From CAYVTM01 sp964454645 (GTDB lineage Bacteria; Bacteroidota; Bacteroidia; Sphingobacteriales; Sphingobacteriaceae): a stretch of DNA of 64,000 bases. Under the pieces are notes generated by a model, which was given only the letters and a program-made list of their open reading frames with translations, did not search any database and was not told the origin of the DNA. This document shows, piece after piece, positions 52,804 through 62,622 of the stretch. Where the stretch lies: positions 154,577 to 218,576 of the forward strand of contig CAYVTM010000005.1 in NCBI GenBank assembly GCA_964454645.1. Direction: 5' to 3'. How positions within the stretch are numbered: the first letter of the stretch is position 1; every line of letters begins with the position of its first letter. A program made the translations under genes and the position numbers.

Positions 52804-54223
52804 TCTGAACCTTCAAATCACCGATTGTGCGCAGCATAACTTTCAGCGATTGTGCATCGACAAACACCCCTACAGGTTCTATCTTTTTCACATCCCCCTG
52901 TAAATACATGTTATCGATGGGAGTATTGTTAAGTGCATCATTCGCTACTCGGGTGGATCGTTGAATATCCTCTTTAAGTGAATATCTGAGTTGATTTTCA
53001 ATCTGTTTCCTGAAATTCCCTTTAAATAACCATTCAGCAGTACCCACCAAAACATCTTTACTTTTTACATCAAAATCGAATCCGCTGATGCTTACTATTT
53101 GCGTATTTGCATCATAAACCGGAACCCCTAGTGCATATACATCTCCTTTAAATTTCTTTTTGAAAATACCTTTCTTCGCCAATGCATCAAGGGATAACCT
53201 CATTCCTAAGCGATCTCCATTTCCATAGATCTCTATATCTTTAACAGTAACAATTTGTTTTCCTTCTTCGAAAGAAAAGGTCTTATTAAGGAAGGCTTGT
53301 TTTGCCAGTTCCGTAGCATAGGCGTAGGGTATTTCGGCAACAAAGCATAGATTAAAGCTGCTGTCTGTTTTTGTAAGTGAAGAAAGTTTGGGCAACGGAA
53401 CAGTTTTCGTAACAACAGGCCTACCCCCGCTAATCAGGTTTAATTGTGATTTCAGACTCAGGTTAATAGTCAGATGATTTTGATCAGATTGAATGGGTGC
53501 CAGTGCAATACTTTCGGGAATAATTTGTAAATAACTTTTATAGGTTTCACTTACCTGAACAGGCATCTGAAGGCTCGCCCAATAGTTCTCGATAAGTGGC
53601 TTTATTTTAATATTCTTATTGATTTCTGCATCAATTCGCTTATTAATCTCGACCATTTGGTTGTTGACAATCTTTTCGATGATGGTACCGATGGGAAATT
53701 TAACCGGGCCTATTTCGAGATAAGGGCGTTCCCTCCATTCAAAACCTACTTCAGAGATCGTATGTACTTCCCAATCGGGCCGGATACCAATCTTCGATTT
53801 TACTTTAATGTTGATACGAAAACGGGCATCTTTTGCCTGGTCAATCCCGATATCCTGATTAAAGAAGCTGAATAAGTCCTTTTTTACCCGTCCCTTTACA
53901 TAGATATCAAGAGGAGCATTAATCATAAAATATTCGTTCATTCCCGTAATACTGAAATGATCCAGCTTGGTTATTTTTACGATCAGATTATCGTTGTTAT
54001 TATTTTCATAACTGGGGTCATCGTAAAGTACTCCGGTAAATTGCTGATTAATTTTTTTTTCAATCTCTGTTAAGGAAACCCTTACGGGGAGATTGATCGT
54101 AGAATAGTAAACAGGAATTTGTTTGTTTTTGCCCGTATCAGGTTTAGGAGCATTAGTTTGTGTTGTTTTACATGCTCCAAAAAGTACCACACAAAAAAGC
54201 AGGGCAATAAAATTGATCTTCAT
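52790..54223 (-). CDS. DUF4403 lipoprotein
   Basis: 477 residues. Lipobox VVLFGAC (Cys 18). The mature part, PVYYSTINLPVRVSLTEIEKKINQQFTGVLYDD onwards, is the DUF4403 fold, which is related to tubular lipid-binding (TULIP/SMP-like) domains by repeated long beta strands and helices. Middle GPVKFPIGTIIEKIVNNQMVEINKRIDAEINKN is also typical. A lipid-transport role is possible but inferred. Minus-strand TACTTTTG (near 54235) may be its -7 box. Confidence 0.83.
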   Translation of the reverse strand: MKINFIALLFCVVLFGACKTTQTNAPKPDTGKNKQIPVYYSTINLPVRVSLTEIEKKINQQFTGVLYDDPSYENNNNDNLIVKITKLDHFSITGMNEYFMINAPLDIYVKGRVKKDLFSFFNQDIGIDQAKDARFRINIKVKSKIGIRPDWEVHTISEVGFEWRERPYLEIGPVKFPIGTIIEKIVNNQMVEINKRIDAEINKNIKIKPLIENYWASLQMPVQVSETYKSYLQIIPESIALAPIQSDQNHLTINLSLKSQLNLISGGRPVVTKTVPLPKLSSLTKTDSSFNLCFVAEIPYAYATELAKQAFLNKTFSFEEGKQIVTVKDIEIYGNGDRLGMRLSLDALAKKGIFKKKFKGDVYALGVPVYDANTQIVSISGFDFDVKSKDVLVGTAEWLFKGNFRKQIENQLRYSLKEDIQRSTRVANDALNNTPIDNMYLQGDVKKIEPVGVFVDAQSLKVMLRTIGDLKVQIRGF

Positions 54224-54313
54224 ATATTCAAAAGTAAAGATTTGTATCGGTAAACGAATTTAATAGCAAAAATTTCATGTAGAAATCTTAACTTTAATAA
54301 AAAAGATATACAT

Positions 54314-56845
54314 ATGAATATTTCTACCCTGATTAAAAAAGGAATAACGTTTCTTGCGTTGTTGCTTTTTATCCTGGATGGCAGTTTTGCAGAAGTTATT
54401 CGTGAGCAGCAAGCTCCCGATAAAAAAGTTGTTGTAAACTTCAATGCCCTTGCATTACAAGCTGCTTATTCGGGTAAAAAAACCAAGCCTATCCAGTTTA
54501 TCGGAAATCGTAAAGCCCGCGAGTTGGGTGAAAGTGATGTGTATCCGCCCGATGCTGTTTTCAGGTTCGAACCGAAATGGCCGGTACAAACAACGATGCA
54601 GAAGGCAGCGAATCCCTCACCTCCTCCGGTAGTAAATTTTAACGGCCTGAATGATAACAGCACATCCATTCCTCCGGATGTGAACGGAGCCGTAGGGCCG
54701 GATCACCTGATGATTACCCTGAACACACAAGTGCGTATTCAGGATAAAGAAGGAAATGTATTGAGTACAATTACACTCGATAATTTCTGGTCTCCTTTAG
54801 GTGGCTTGACTTCAACCTACGATCCGAAAATATTATACGATCATTTCGCCGACCGATGGATGATTTGCGCATCGGCAAATCCGCAATCAAATTCATCTTC
54901 GACACTGATTGCCGTTTCTCAAACGAGCGACCCTACCGGAAACTGGAATTTATATAAATATGATGTGGATGCTACGAATGCCCGTTGGGTAGATTATCCG
55001 AGCATTGGTTTTAATGAAAAATGGATTGTTGTAGGAATGAATCTTTTTCCGATGACAAATCAAAGTACAGCACATAAAATTTATGTATATGACAAAGCCG
55101 ACCTGTATGCAAACGGGACCGGAGTGAACACCACATTCTTCATTACCAATGAAGGAGCAGCTGTTGTTTGTCCATCTATCAATTACGATGCAAGTTCCGA
55201 CAAAATTTATTTATTCCGCACATTAAGTTCGGGAGGAGGAACTATCGAGATGAAAACCATTTCCGGTCCTGTCGGCAATGAGGTACTGTCTTCCGTTACC
55301 GTATTAACTGCCGGAAGCGGATGGGGATCTTCCGGAAATAACAATACGAATTTTGGCCCGCAATTAGGTACCGATAAATTAATAGCAACCAACGATCACC
55401 GTATTCGCCATGTTGTTTTACGCGATTCAAAATTATGGGTAGTACATACCGTATTTTTACCGGCAGCATTACCCACTCGTTGCGGTGTTCAGTATTGGGA
55501 AACCGATACTTTAGGAAACATTTTACAGAGAGGAAGAATTGAAGACCCGAACGGAATCCGGTTCTTTTCTTTCCCGAGTATTGCAGTAAATAATAAGAAC
55601 GATGTATTAATCGGGTATGCTTCTTATTCGAGTGATCAGTATGTAGGGGGATCTTATTCTTTCCGTAAAGCAAGCGATCCTGTCAACACTTTTAAGGATG
55701 AATATTTTTTCAAAAGTGGGGAGTCTGTTTATTTTAAAGATTTCGGATCGAGCAGGAACCGTTGGGGAGATTACAGCAATACTGTTATAGATCCAACAAA
55801 CGACTCGGTATTCTGGACCATTCAGGAATATGCCGGTTTCCCGAGCAATCAATGGGCAACCTGGTGGGCAAAAATAGATCCTTATACCGATGTTGCCGAT
55901 TTTAAAGCCGACAGGCAAGTGATCTGTGTGGATGAAAGTGTTACGTTCAGCGATCAATCAACCTTTACGGGAAATAATTACTCATGGACATTCGCAGGAG
56001 GAACACCTTCCGTATCTACCCTGCCAAACCCGACGGTAAGCTACGCTGCTTCGGGCAGGTACGAAGTTACGCTCACACTCGACGGAAAATTGCAGAAAAA
56101 ATCAAATTATGTTATTGTAAATACACCACCGCTTAAAGGGATTAATGTATCGAATACAAGTCCATGCGTTGGACAATCAGTAATGCTTACGGCTGCACAG
56201 GGAGGAGGTGTTTACGTATGGAATACCGGGGCTGCTACCCGTTCGATCAATGTTACACAAGCCGGAGATTATTATTGCGATGTTATCGCAAGTAATGGAA
56301 CCTGTTCGGGCAGAACGGATACCATTAGTCTTAATTTCTCGCCATTGCCTTCGGTTAGTTTAGAACCTTTTGCTGATGTAGATATCAATGGAGGTTTGGT
56401 AACCTTAACAGGAGGAAGTCCTCCGGGAGGAAGCTATACCGGGCCGGCTGTAAATAATGGGGTGTTTGACCCCGCTTTGGCAGGATTGGGTACGCATAAT
56501 ATCGGATATAAAATAACCGAAAACGGTTGTACTAATATTGCTACGCAGCCGCTTACCGTTACCGATGGGCTGAGCATTGAACCGGGAACAAAAATTACCG
56601 CATTGCATTTAACACCGAATCCGAATAAAGGAGACTTCGAACTAAAAGTAAATACGATGTCAGCTTCTCAGCTGGAAATAAAAGTAGTGGATGTGAATGG
56701 CCGCGAAGTATATACAAAAACAGTACAAAATGCTTCGGGGAAATATCAGGAATCAATCCGCCTGGGTACGGTTGCCGCCGGACTGTACTATGTACAGATC
56801 ATACAGGACGGTTCGCTTCTGACCCGTAAGATGGTTGTTGAGTAA
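54314..56845 (+). CDS. Large secreted protein with PKD domain and T9SS sorting domain
   Basis: 843 residues. Signal peptide (about 1-27). Residues about 110-530 form a large beta-rich domain beginning DNSTSIPPDVNGAVGPDHLMITLNTQVRIQ and containing a propeller-like series of strands. A PKD domain follows (about 534-612, VTFSDQSTFTGNNYSWTFAGGTPSVS), then an Ig-like domain (about 615-690, NTSPCVGQSVMLTAAQGGG), and the C-terminal type A sorting domain (about 765-843, LHLTPNPNKGDFELKVN ... LLTRKMVVE). It should be exported by T9SS. No enzyme motif found; function unknown. Confidence 0.88.
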   Translation: MNISTLIKKGITFLALLLFILDGSFAEVIREQQAPDKKVVVNFNALALQAAYSGKKTKPIQFIGNRKARELGESDVYPPDAVFRFEPKWPVQTTMQKAANPSPPPVVNFNGLNDNSTSIPPDVNGAVGPDHLMITLNTQVRIQDKEGNVLSTITLDNFWSPLGGLTSTYDPKILYDHFADRWMICASANPQSNSSSTLIAVSQTSDPTGNWNLYKYDVDATNARWVDYPSIGFNEKWIVVGMNLFPMTNQSTAHKIYVYDKADLYANGTGVNTTFFITNEGAAVVCPSINYDASSDKIYLFRTLSSGGGTIEMKTISGPVGNEVLSSVTVLTAGSGWGSSGNNNTNFGPQLGTDKLIATNDHRIRHVVLRDSKLWVVHTVFLPAALPTRCGVQYWETDTLGNILQRGRIEDPNGIRFFSFPSIAVNNKNDVLIGYASYSSDQYVGGSYSFRKASDPVNTFKDEYFFKSGESVYFKDFGSSRNRWGDYSNTVIDPTNDSVFWTIQEYAGFPSNQWATWWAKIDPYTDVADFKADRQVICVDESVTFSDQSTFTGNNYSWTFAGGTPSVSTLPNPTVSYAASGRYEVTLTLDGKLQKKSNYVIVNTPPLKGINVSNTSPCVGQSVMLTAAQGGGVYVWNTGAATRSINVTQAGDYYCDVIASNGTCSGRTDTISLNFSPLPSVSLEPFADVDINGGLVTLTGGSPPGGSYTGPAVNNGVFDPALAGLGTHNIGYKITENGCTNIATQPLTVTDGLSIEPGTKITALHLTPNPNKGDFELKVNTMSASQLEIKVVDVNGREVYTKTVQNASGKYQESIRLGTVAAGLYYVQIIQDGSLLTRKMVVE

Positions 56846-56855
56846 AAATGAATAT

Positions 56856-56898
56856 GTAAAGGAAAAAAGAGTTGATGCGCGACTCTTTTTTCCTTTAC
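56856..56898. terminator. Bidirectional terminator between the PKD cargo and M1 peptidase genes
   Basis: GTAAAGGAAAAAAGAGT (56856-56872) pairs perfectly over 17 bp with 56882-56898, loop of 9 nt. The right arm includes the stop codon of the convergent M1 peptidase gene (56895-56897), so the hairpin forms within the end of its message. Confidence 0.85.
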
Positions 56899-58832
56899 AG
56901 CTTCACCATTTTCACAACGCTTCGCATGCCCGATGCCTTTATGCGGAGAAGATAGGTTCCGCTTTCCACATCAGTTATATCCAGCATACTTTTCGTGGTA
57001 AAGCTTCCATCAAAAGCAACTGTCCTTAAAAGCTCTCCGTTAATGGTAGTGATTTCAATTTCGTTCAACGAGATAGCTTTGTTGAAAGTGATTTCAACAA
57101 GATCTTCCGCCGGATTCGGACTCAAATTAATCTCAACTTTTTTATACCGGTCCACATCTTTAATATTCGAGATACGATGTCGGGCTAATACCCATCGGTT
57201 AGGATCAAATACTGCTTCGGTTGCGCTAAAGCTTAAGTCAGCTACAAATTCCTGTCCGTCGAATGTATGTTCAAAAGTAAGCAAGGTATCTTGTGTTGCC
57301 GATTTAAATTGTATTTGTACAGGCATTTCGAAAAAGTTAACACTTGCATGGCTGGCACTTTGGTCGAGCTTAACAACCACCTGATTGTTCGCTTCATTTC
57401 TCCATAATAGATCATAGGTAGGATAGCCTTGCCCTTCGAACCAATCCTTAAAGAATTCATCGAAGTTTCGGCTGCTTACCTGCTCCAGATGTGCCTGAAA
57501 CATATCCGTATTTGCATAAGCATAAGCCAGGACAGAATCATTTAAAAAATTCCGAAGTGTAGTGAAAAAATGATCATCACCAACAATACCGCGTATCATG
57601 TGCAGGACATAACCACCTTTATCGTAGGTTAAACGTTGATCAAAGATCCGGCCGACACTGGTGGTATCATCCACCTTTACCGATCCTCCGTTTGATGAAG
57701 TAATAAAATTTGCCGTAGCAATTTTCCAGTTATTCCAGGCTGCCGGATCTCTTCCAAAATCATAGCTCAGTGCAGTAAAATAAGTAGCAAACCCCTCATT
57801 CAGCCAAATGTCTTGCCAGCTTGCACAGGTAACTTTATCCCCGAACCATTGATGGGAAAGCTCGTGGGCAATTAAAGACCTTCCGAAATTTCCCATAAAG
57901 CTCATAGTCTGATGCTCCATCCCTCCGCTAAAGCCACATTGCGCATGACCGTATTTTTCCTTGATAAAAGGATAAGTACCGATCAGACTGTCGAACAATT
58001 GCATGATCGAAATCGTTACCGGCGTTTGCGACTTTGCCGTATTTAAACTTTGCGGATATACATAATTCAATACTTCAAGCGTATCGTTTTGTAACGGGAC
58101 AAAATCACTGTAATACACATAATTCGTTACGGCAAATGCAATGAGATAGCCGGTAATAGGGTAGCGATGTCTCCAATGCCATATTTTTTCTGTTGCTGTA
58201 GAATCTACATCTGCTAATACTCCGTTTGCGGCAGCACGATATGCTTTGGGTGTATGAATCCACAGATCGATTGAATCTATTTTATCATTCAACGCAATTT
58301 TACTCGGCCACCATTCGCTCGAACCGAAAGGTGCCGAAAGTGTCCATATAATTGGTCCGGTAGCGTGATTAGCTTTTACAAAAGACCCGAAACCCGAAGA
58401 GTTTGGCGCACCCTGATACCAGATAATCAACGAATCGTTTTCGTTTAATGCGAGCGTTTGATTCAGTTGTATATTAAGTGTATTAGAAGTACGAGCGTAT
58501 GTATTAATTTTTTGCCCGCGAAATTCAATAGAATCAATACCCATGTTTTGCTTATAATCGAAGGAAAGTTGCGAGGTATTATCATGGGTAACCCTAAAGA
58601 AATAAGTTATTTTCCCGGTTATATATTTTACGTTCGGATCTATATACCAATGTGCTTTCAAATAGTTCAAATCGTATTCACTACCGGCAGAGCTTGCCGT
58701 GGATGTCCGTTTAGCGAGATGTTTGGATTTTTCTGATTCTACGATTTGCGCTTGCTCTAAGTAGCTTTGCGCGAACATACCTGTGGCAGTTATGTAAACG
58801 AGCAAACTGAAGAGAAATAATTTTTTAAGCAT
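56895..58832 (-). CDS. M1-family metallopeptidase with T9SS sorting domain
   Basis: 645 residues from the ATG at 58832 (MLKKLFLFSLLVYITATGMF). Signal peptide, M1 N-terminal beta domain, then the zinc site H323-E324-x-x-H327 (LIAHELSHQWFGD) and E346 (WLNEGFATYF), spaced as in all M1 enzymes. The exopeptidase motif GxMEN is GGMEHQTM, with His in place of Asn. Residues about 572-645 are a T9SS type A sorting domain. It is a secreted or surface aminopeptidase-like enzyme. Its first 8 nt overlap the end of the upstream kinase gene, so translation is likely coupled. Confidence 0.93.
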   Translation of the reverse strand: MLKKLFLFSLLVYITATGMFAQSYLEQAQIVESEKSKHLAKRTSTASSAGSEYDLNYLKAHWYIDPNVKYITGKITYFFRVTHDNTSQLSFDYKQNMGIDSIEFRGQKINTYARTSNTLNIQLNQTLALNENDSLIIWYQGAPNSSGFGSFVKANHATGPIIWTLSAPFGSSEWWPSKIALNDKIDSIDLWIHTPKAYRAAANGVLADVDSTATEKIWHWRHRYPITGYLIAFAVTNYVYYSDFVPLQNDTLEVLNYVYPQSLNTAKSQTPVTISIMQLFDSLIGTYPFIKEKYGHAQCGFSGGMEHQTMSFMGNFGRSLIAHELSHQWFGDKVTCASWQDIWLNEGFATYFTALSYDFGRDPAAWNNWKIATANFITSSNGGSVKVDDTTSVGRIFDQRLTYDKGGYVLHMIRGIVGDDHFFTTLRNFLNDSVLAYAYANTDMFQAHLEQVSSRNFDEFFKDWFEGQGYPTYDLLWRNEANNQVVVKLDQSASHASVNFFEMPVQIQFKSATQDTLLTFEHTFDGQEFVADLSFSATEAVFDPNRWVLARHRISNIKDVDRYKKVEINLSPNPAEDLVEITFNKAISLNEIEITTINGELLRTVAFDGSFTTKSMLDITDVESGTYLLRIKASGMRSVVKMVKL

Positions 58833-60012
58833 GTAAGATAATTCTGAATGTAGTACCCTTTCCAAGGACCGATTCTTTTACAAAGATCTGTCCGGAATGA
58901 TAATTTTCGATAATTCTTTTTACCAGAGACAATCCCAATCCCCACCCCCTCTTACGTGTTGTATAGCCCGGTTCAAAAACTGCATCGAATTTAGATTTCG
59001 GAATACCGGATCCTGTATCGGAAACATCAATATACACATTCTTCTTGTGTTTACGAATCCATATTTTTATCTCCCCCTGAACTCCTATGGCATTTACTGC
59101 ATTCTTGCATAAGTTTTCAATCACCCAGTCGAATAGGGACGAATTTAATTTTGCATGCAGCGAGGGGTCTCCTTTTACTTCGAATGTAATTTTCGAGGAG
59201 GTACGTTTGCGAATGTAGTCGACGGAACGATTGATCGTTTCAAATACATTCTCATCATTTAATACCGGAACAGAGCCGATCTTCGAAAAACGATCGGCAA
59301 CGATTTCCAGGCGATGAATATCATTTCCTATTTCATCTAAAAAGCTGTGATCCGATTCAGGAACTTTGTTGCGTAAATGTTCCATCCAGGCCATTAAAGA
59401 AGATATAGGAGTTCCCAACTGATGTGCGGTTTCTTTCGCCATCCCTACCCATACCCGGTTTTGTTCGGAACGCCGGCTCGAGCTGAATGCCAGATACGAT
59501 GCAATCAGAAAAATAGCAATAATCGTAAGCTGTATGTAAGGATAAATTTTCAGTTGCGTAAGCATAAAAGAGTCCTTATAATAAATGTATTGTTTCTCCC
59601 CTTCAAATACTTCGTAAACAATAGGTTCATGCTGCGATTTCATTTCGGCTAAAACATCCGAAAAGTAATCGGGATCGTATATCTTATCGGGCTCTATGTC
59701 GGGATAAAGTGTTTTGGCAGGATCGAGTCCGCGGGTTTGGAGTATATTATCCGCAGAATCGGCGATGATGAGTGCTGCATCGTTTTTGTTGATAATATAA
59801 TCAAAAAGAAATACAATAAACTCACTATCAGTACTATCGGTCGCATTAACTAATTGCCTGGTCGCTTCTAAGCGCAGCTCAATTTTTTCTTTTTCCTGCT
59901 GCTGTAATTTTTTTACCAGGAAATTGGTATAAAATAAAGAAGACAGTCCTATTAATCCTGCAAAAATTAACAGTAATATCTTCCAACGTTTTTTAGACTC
60001 GTAAATACTCAT
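58825..60012 (-). CDS. PorY-like sensor histidine kinase
   Basis: 395 residues. Two membrane helices (about 10-29 and 161-179) bracket a periplasmic sensor region, and the kinase has the unusual H-box VGMAKETAHQLGTPISSLMAWMEHL (H197). N-box is VIENLCKNAVNAI, G1 DVSDTGSGIPKSK, F-box FEPGYTTRKRG and G2 GWGLGLSLVKR. Size, topology and H-box fit the kinase PorY that partners with PorX, whose gene is 54 kb away; this is an inference from family memory. It overlaps the M1 peptidase (a T9SS cargo) by 8 nt. Confidence 0.85.
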   Translation of the reverse strand: MSIYESKKRWKILLLIFAGLIGLSSLFYTNFLVKKLQQQEKEKIELRLEATRQLVNATDSTDSEFIVFLFDYIINKNDAALIIADSADNILQTRGLDPAKTLYPDIEPDKIYDPDYFSDVLAEMKSQHEPIVYEVFEGEKQYIYYKDSFMLTQLKIYPYIQLTIIAIFLIASYLAFSSSRRSEQNRVWVGMAKETAHQLGTPISSLMAWMEHLRNKVPESDHSFLDEIGNDIHRLEIVADRFSKIGSVPVLNDENVFETINRSVDYIRKRTSSKITFEVKGDPSLHAKLNSSLFDWVIENLCKNAVNAIGVQGEIKIWIRKHKKNVYIDVSDTGSGIPKSKFDAVFEPGYTTRKRGWGLGLSLVKRIIENYHSGQIFVKESVLGKGTTFRIILHA

Positions 60013-60105
60013 TCTGAACGCAAATTACTAAAAAATAGCATGGATTGATAGTGTGCCTTATTTCTTCCGGGGCTTGTATATTCAGCAATATAAGCTCAAA
60101 AAGTA

Positions 60106-60113
60106 TATATTTG
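60106..60113 (+). promoter_or_regulatory. -7 box upstream of gltX
   Basis: TATATTTG matches TAnnTTTG and ends 17 nt before the chosen gltX ATG. No clear -33 element. Confidence 0.4.
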
Positions 60114-60130
60114 CAGCATCATTCAGAAAG

Positions 60131-61660
60131 ATGGAAAGAAAAGTACGTGTACGTTTTGCTCCCAGTCCTACCGGACCCCTACACATGGGAGGCGTGAGAA
60201 CAGCTTTATATAATTATCTGTTCGCAAAAAAACATGGAGGAGATATGATCCTTCGAATCGAAGATACTGACCAAACCCGTTTTGTTCCCGGTGCCGAAGA
60301 ATATATTGTAGAAGCATTAGGCTGGTGTGGAGTTAACTTTGATGAGGGTGTGCATATTGGCGGGCCTCATGCCCCCTACCGCCAATCGGAACGTAAGGAA
60401 ATGTATAAGCAGTATGCTTTGCAATTGGTAGAATCAGGACATGCTTACTACGCATTTGATACTCCGGAAGAATTGGATGAAATGCGCGAGCATCTGAAAG
60501 CTGCAAACGTTGCTTCCCCTCAATACAATTATATCACCCGCGAGAACATGAAGAACTCGCTTACTTTACCGGAAGATGAAGTAAAACATCGCCTGGAAGC
60601 AGGCGATGCTTATGTGATTCGTATGAAGGTTCCTCGTAAAGAAGAAATTCGGGTAAGCGATTTGATAAGAGGAAATGTATTGGTTCACAGTTCGCAAATG
60701 GATGATAAGGTATTATTCAAATCGGATGGTATGCCGACTTATCATTTGGCAAATGTAGTGGATGATTATTTAATGAAAATCACCCATGTAATTCGGGGTG
60801 AAGAATGGTTGCCTTCGGCTCCTTTGCATGTATTATTATACCGCTATCTGGGCTGGGAAGATGTAATGCCTCAGTTTGCCCATTTGCCTTTGTTGTTAAA
60901 ACCCGATGGTAATGGTAAGCTCAGCAAACGTGATGGCGATCGTTTGGGATTTCCTGTATTTCCTTTGGAATGGAAAGATCCGCTAAGCGGAGAAATAAGT
61001 TCGGGGTATCGTGAAAAAGGATATTTCCCCGAAGCATTTATCAATATGCTTGCTTTGTTGGGATGGAACCCCGGAACCAATCAGGAAATATTTTCGATGG
61101 ATGAACTGATTGATACTTTTAGTGTTGAACGTATCTCTAAATCGGGAGCTAAATTCGATGCAGTAAAAACAAAATGGTTCAATCAGCAATATCTGCGTGC
61201 TAAAAGCAATGAAGAATTAGCCGATCTATTTTTACCGGTACTGAAAGAAAAAAACATTACAAAAGACAGAGCATATCTTATTGAAGTATGCAGGTTGATA
61301 AAAGAGAAAGCACAATTTCTAAACGAATTCTGGGACTTATCTTCATACTTTTTTGTTGAGCCTGAAAACTACGATCAGTCAATCGTAAGCAAAAGATATA
61401 AAGATCAGGTCCCTGCGTTTATGCAGGATTTGATTTCTGCATTGGATGGCCTGACATCATTCGACGCAGGTTCGGTTGAAGAGCGTTTAAAAGCATCTGC
61501 TGAAAAAAACGGTTTACAGGCAGGAGGGGTCATGCAAATATTCCGGGTGGCCATATCCGGACAAGGATCAGGTCCGGCGATTTTCGAAATGGCGGAATTA
61601 TTAGGAAAAGATATAACTTTACATCGATTGAGGAAAGCTGTAGCTACATTTAAAGCATAG
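60131..61660 (+). CDS. gltX: GltX, glutamyl-tRNA synthetase
   Basis: 509 residues from the ATG at 60131 (MERKVRVRFAPSPTGPLHMGG); a longer frame adds 26 residues without homology. The HIGH-type motif is PTGPLHMGG and the KMSKS-type motif is GKLSKRDGDR. NYLFAKKHGGDMILRIEDTDQTR confirms a class I GluRS. It charges tRNA-Glu in the cytoplasm. Four genes follow on the same strand with gaps of 21, -1, -1 and 1 nt, so an operon is likely. Confidence 0.97.
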   Translation: MERKVRVRFAPSPTGPLHMGGVRTALYNYLFAKKHGGDMILRIEDTDQTRFVPGAEEYIVEALGWCGVNFDEGVHIGGPHAPYRQSERKEMYKQYALQLVESGHAYYAFDTPEELDEMREHLKAANVASPQYNYITRENMKNSLTLPEDEVKHRLEAGDAYVIRMKVPRKEEIRVSDLIRGNVLVHSSQMDDKVLFKSDGMPTYHLANVVDDYLMKITHVIRGEEWLPSAPLHVLLYRYLGWEDVMPQFAHLPLLLKPDGNGKLSKRDGDRLGFPVFPLEWKDPLSGEISSGYREKGYFPEAFINMLALLGWNPGTNQEIFSMDELIDTFSVERISKSGAKFDAVKTKWFNQQYLRAKSNEELADLFLPVLKEKNITKDRAYLIEVCRLIKEKAQFLNEFWDLSSYFFVEPENYDQSIVSKRYKDQVPAFMQDLISALDGLTSFDAGSVEERLKASAEKNGLQAGGVMQIFRVAISGQGSGPAIFEMAELLGKDITLHRLRKAVATFKA

Positions 61661-61681
61661 GCACATTAATCAAATCTGCAT

Positions 61682-62215
61682 ATGAAAAATATAATATACA
61701 TTATCCTGGTAGCATTCGGCCTTAGCGGATGTCATCCCCTTCGCTTCGATCGCTATCCGGGGATCTCGCATGCCGAGTTCCCGGAAGATTTCAGAGGGAA
61801 GTACGAATTTTATAACAATTCCATACAACCCGATTCGCTAAGTATATACATCGGAAAAAATTCCTATACTCAAATTTCCAAAAATGCCACTAAAATTTAT
61901 TTTCTGGATACCAGTCATGTTTATTCTACCTATAAAGACAAGCATTTCATCTTTTGGGAACAAAAAGAACAATGGAGCGGTATTTTATTAAATCGTACCG
62001 ACGGACAATTAATAGTAACGCCCATCATCCCGAATAAAAATACGAAGAATGAAAAAGGTTTTATTGAAAAATATTTTGGCGAGGTACAGCTTATTAAAGA
62101 TGAAGAAGAATCGGAAAAGCTTTCGTATTATGCAAAAATGAACGAGGAGCAGTTATTGAAATATCTGAAAAAAATCAAAAAGAATAAATTTACATTAACC
62201 AAGGTTCCTTACTAA
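61682..62215 (+). CDS. Hypothetical lipoprotein in the gltX operon
   Basis: 177 residues. Signal with a clear lipobox LSGC (Cys 17). The mature part is beta-rich (FRGKYEFYNNSIQPDSLSIYIGKNSYTQIS) with a lysine-rich C-terminus. No family recognised. Its stop codon shares one base with the start of the next gene (TAATG). Confidence 0.7.
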   Translation: MKNIIYIILVAFGLSGCHPLRFDRYPGISHAEFPEDFRGKYEFYNNSIQPDSLSIYIGKNSYTQISKNATKIYFLDTSHVYSTYKDKHFIFWEQKEQWSGILLNRTDGQLIVTPIIPNKNTKNEKGFIEKYFGEVQLIKDEEESEKLSYYAKMNEEQLLKYLKKIKKNKFTLTKVPY

Positions 62216-62622
62216 TGGACAGACCTATCAGAGTATTAGTAGCAAAGTGCGGACTGGACGGACATGACAGAGGTGCGAAAATTATTGCTACCACACTGCG
62301 TGATGCCGGGATGGAAGTTATATACACCGGACTTCGTCAGACTCCTGAGATGATTGTAAATACAGCTTTACAGGAAGATGTCGATGCAGTTGGAGTAAGT
62401 ATTTTATCCGGTGCGCACATGACCGTCTTCCCGAAAATCATTGACCTTTTTAAAAGCAAGGGTTTGAATGATGTATTATTAACGGGTGGAGGAATTATTC
62501 CCGAATCGGATATGAAACAGTTAAATGAAATGGGCGTAGGGAAACTTTTTGCACCCGGCACTTCCACAAATGATATCGTTTCGTACATTAATGAGTGGGT
62601 AAAAAAGAATCGTAATTTCTAA
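62215..62622 (+). CDS. Stand-alone cobalamin-binding protein (methylmalonyl-CoA mutase C-terminal type)
   Basis: 135 residues. RVLVAKCGLDGHDRGAKIIATTLRDAGMEVIYTGLRQTPEMIV contains the DxHxxG B12-binding motif, followed by VGVSILSGAH and LLTGGGIIPESD of the Rossmann-like fold. This matches the small B12-binding subunit or C-terminal domain of methylmalonyl-CoA (or isobutyryl-CoA) mutases. The catalytic subunit is not in the window. Start and stop each overlap a neighbour by one base, so expression is coupled to the lipoprotein and the secreted protein gene. Confidence 0.92.
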   Translation: MDRPIRVLVAKCGLDGHDRGAKIIATTLRDAGMEVIYTGLRQTPEMIVNTALQEDVDAVGVSILSGAHMTVFPKIIDLFKSKGLNDVLLTGGGIIPESDMKQLNEMGVGKLFAPGTSTNDIVSYINEWVKKNRNF

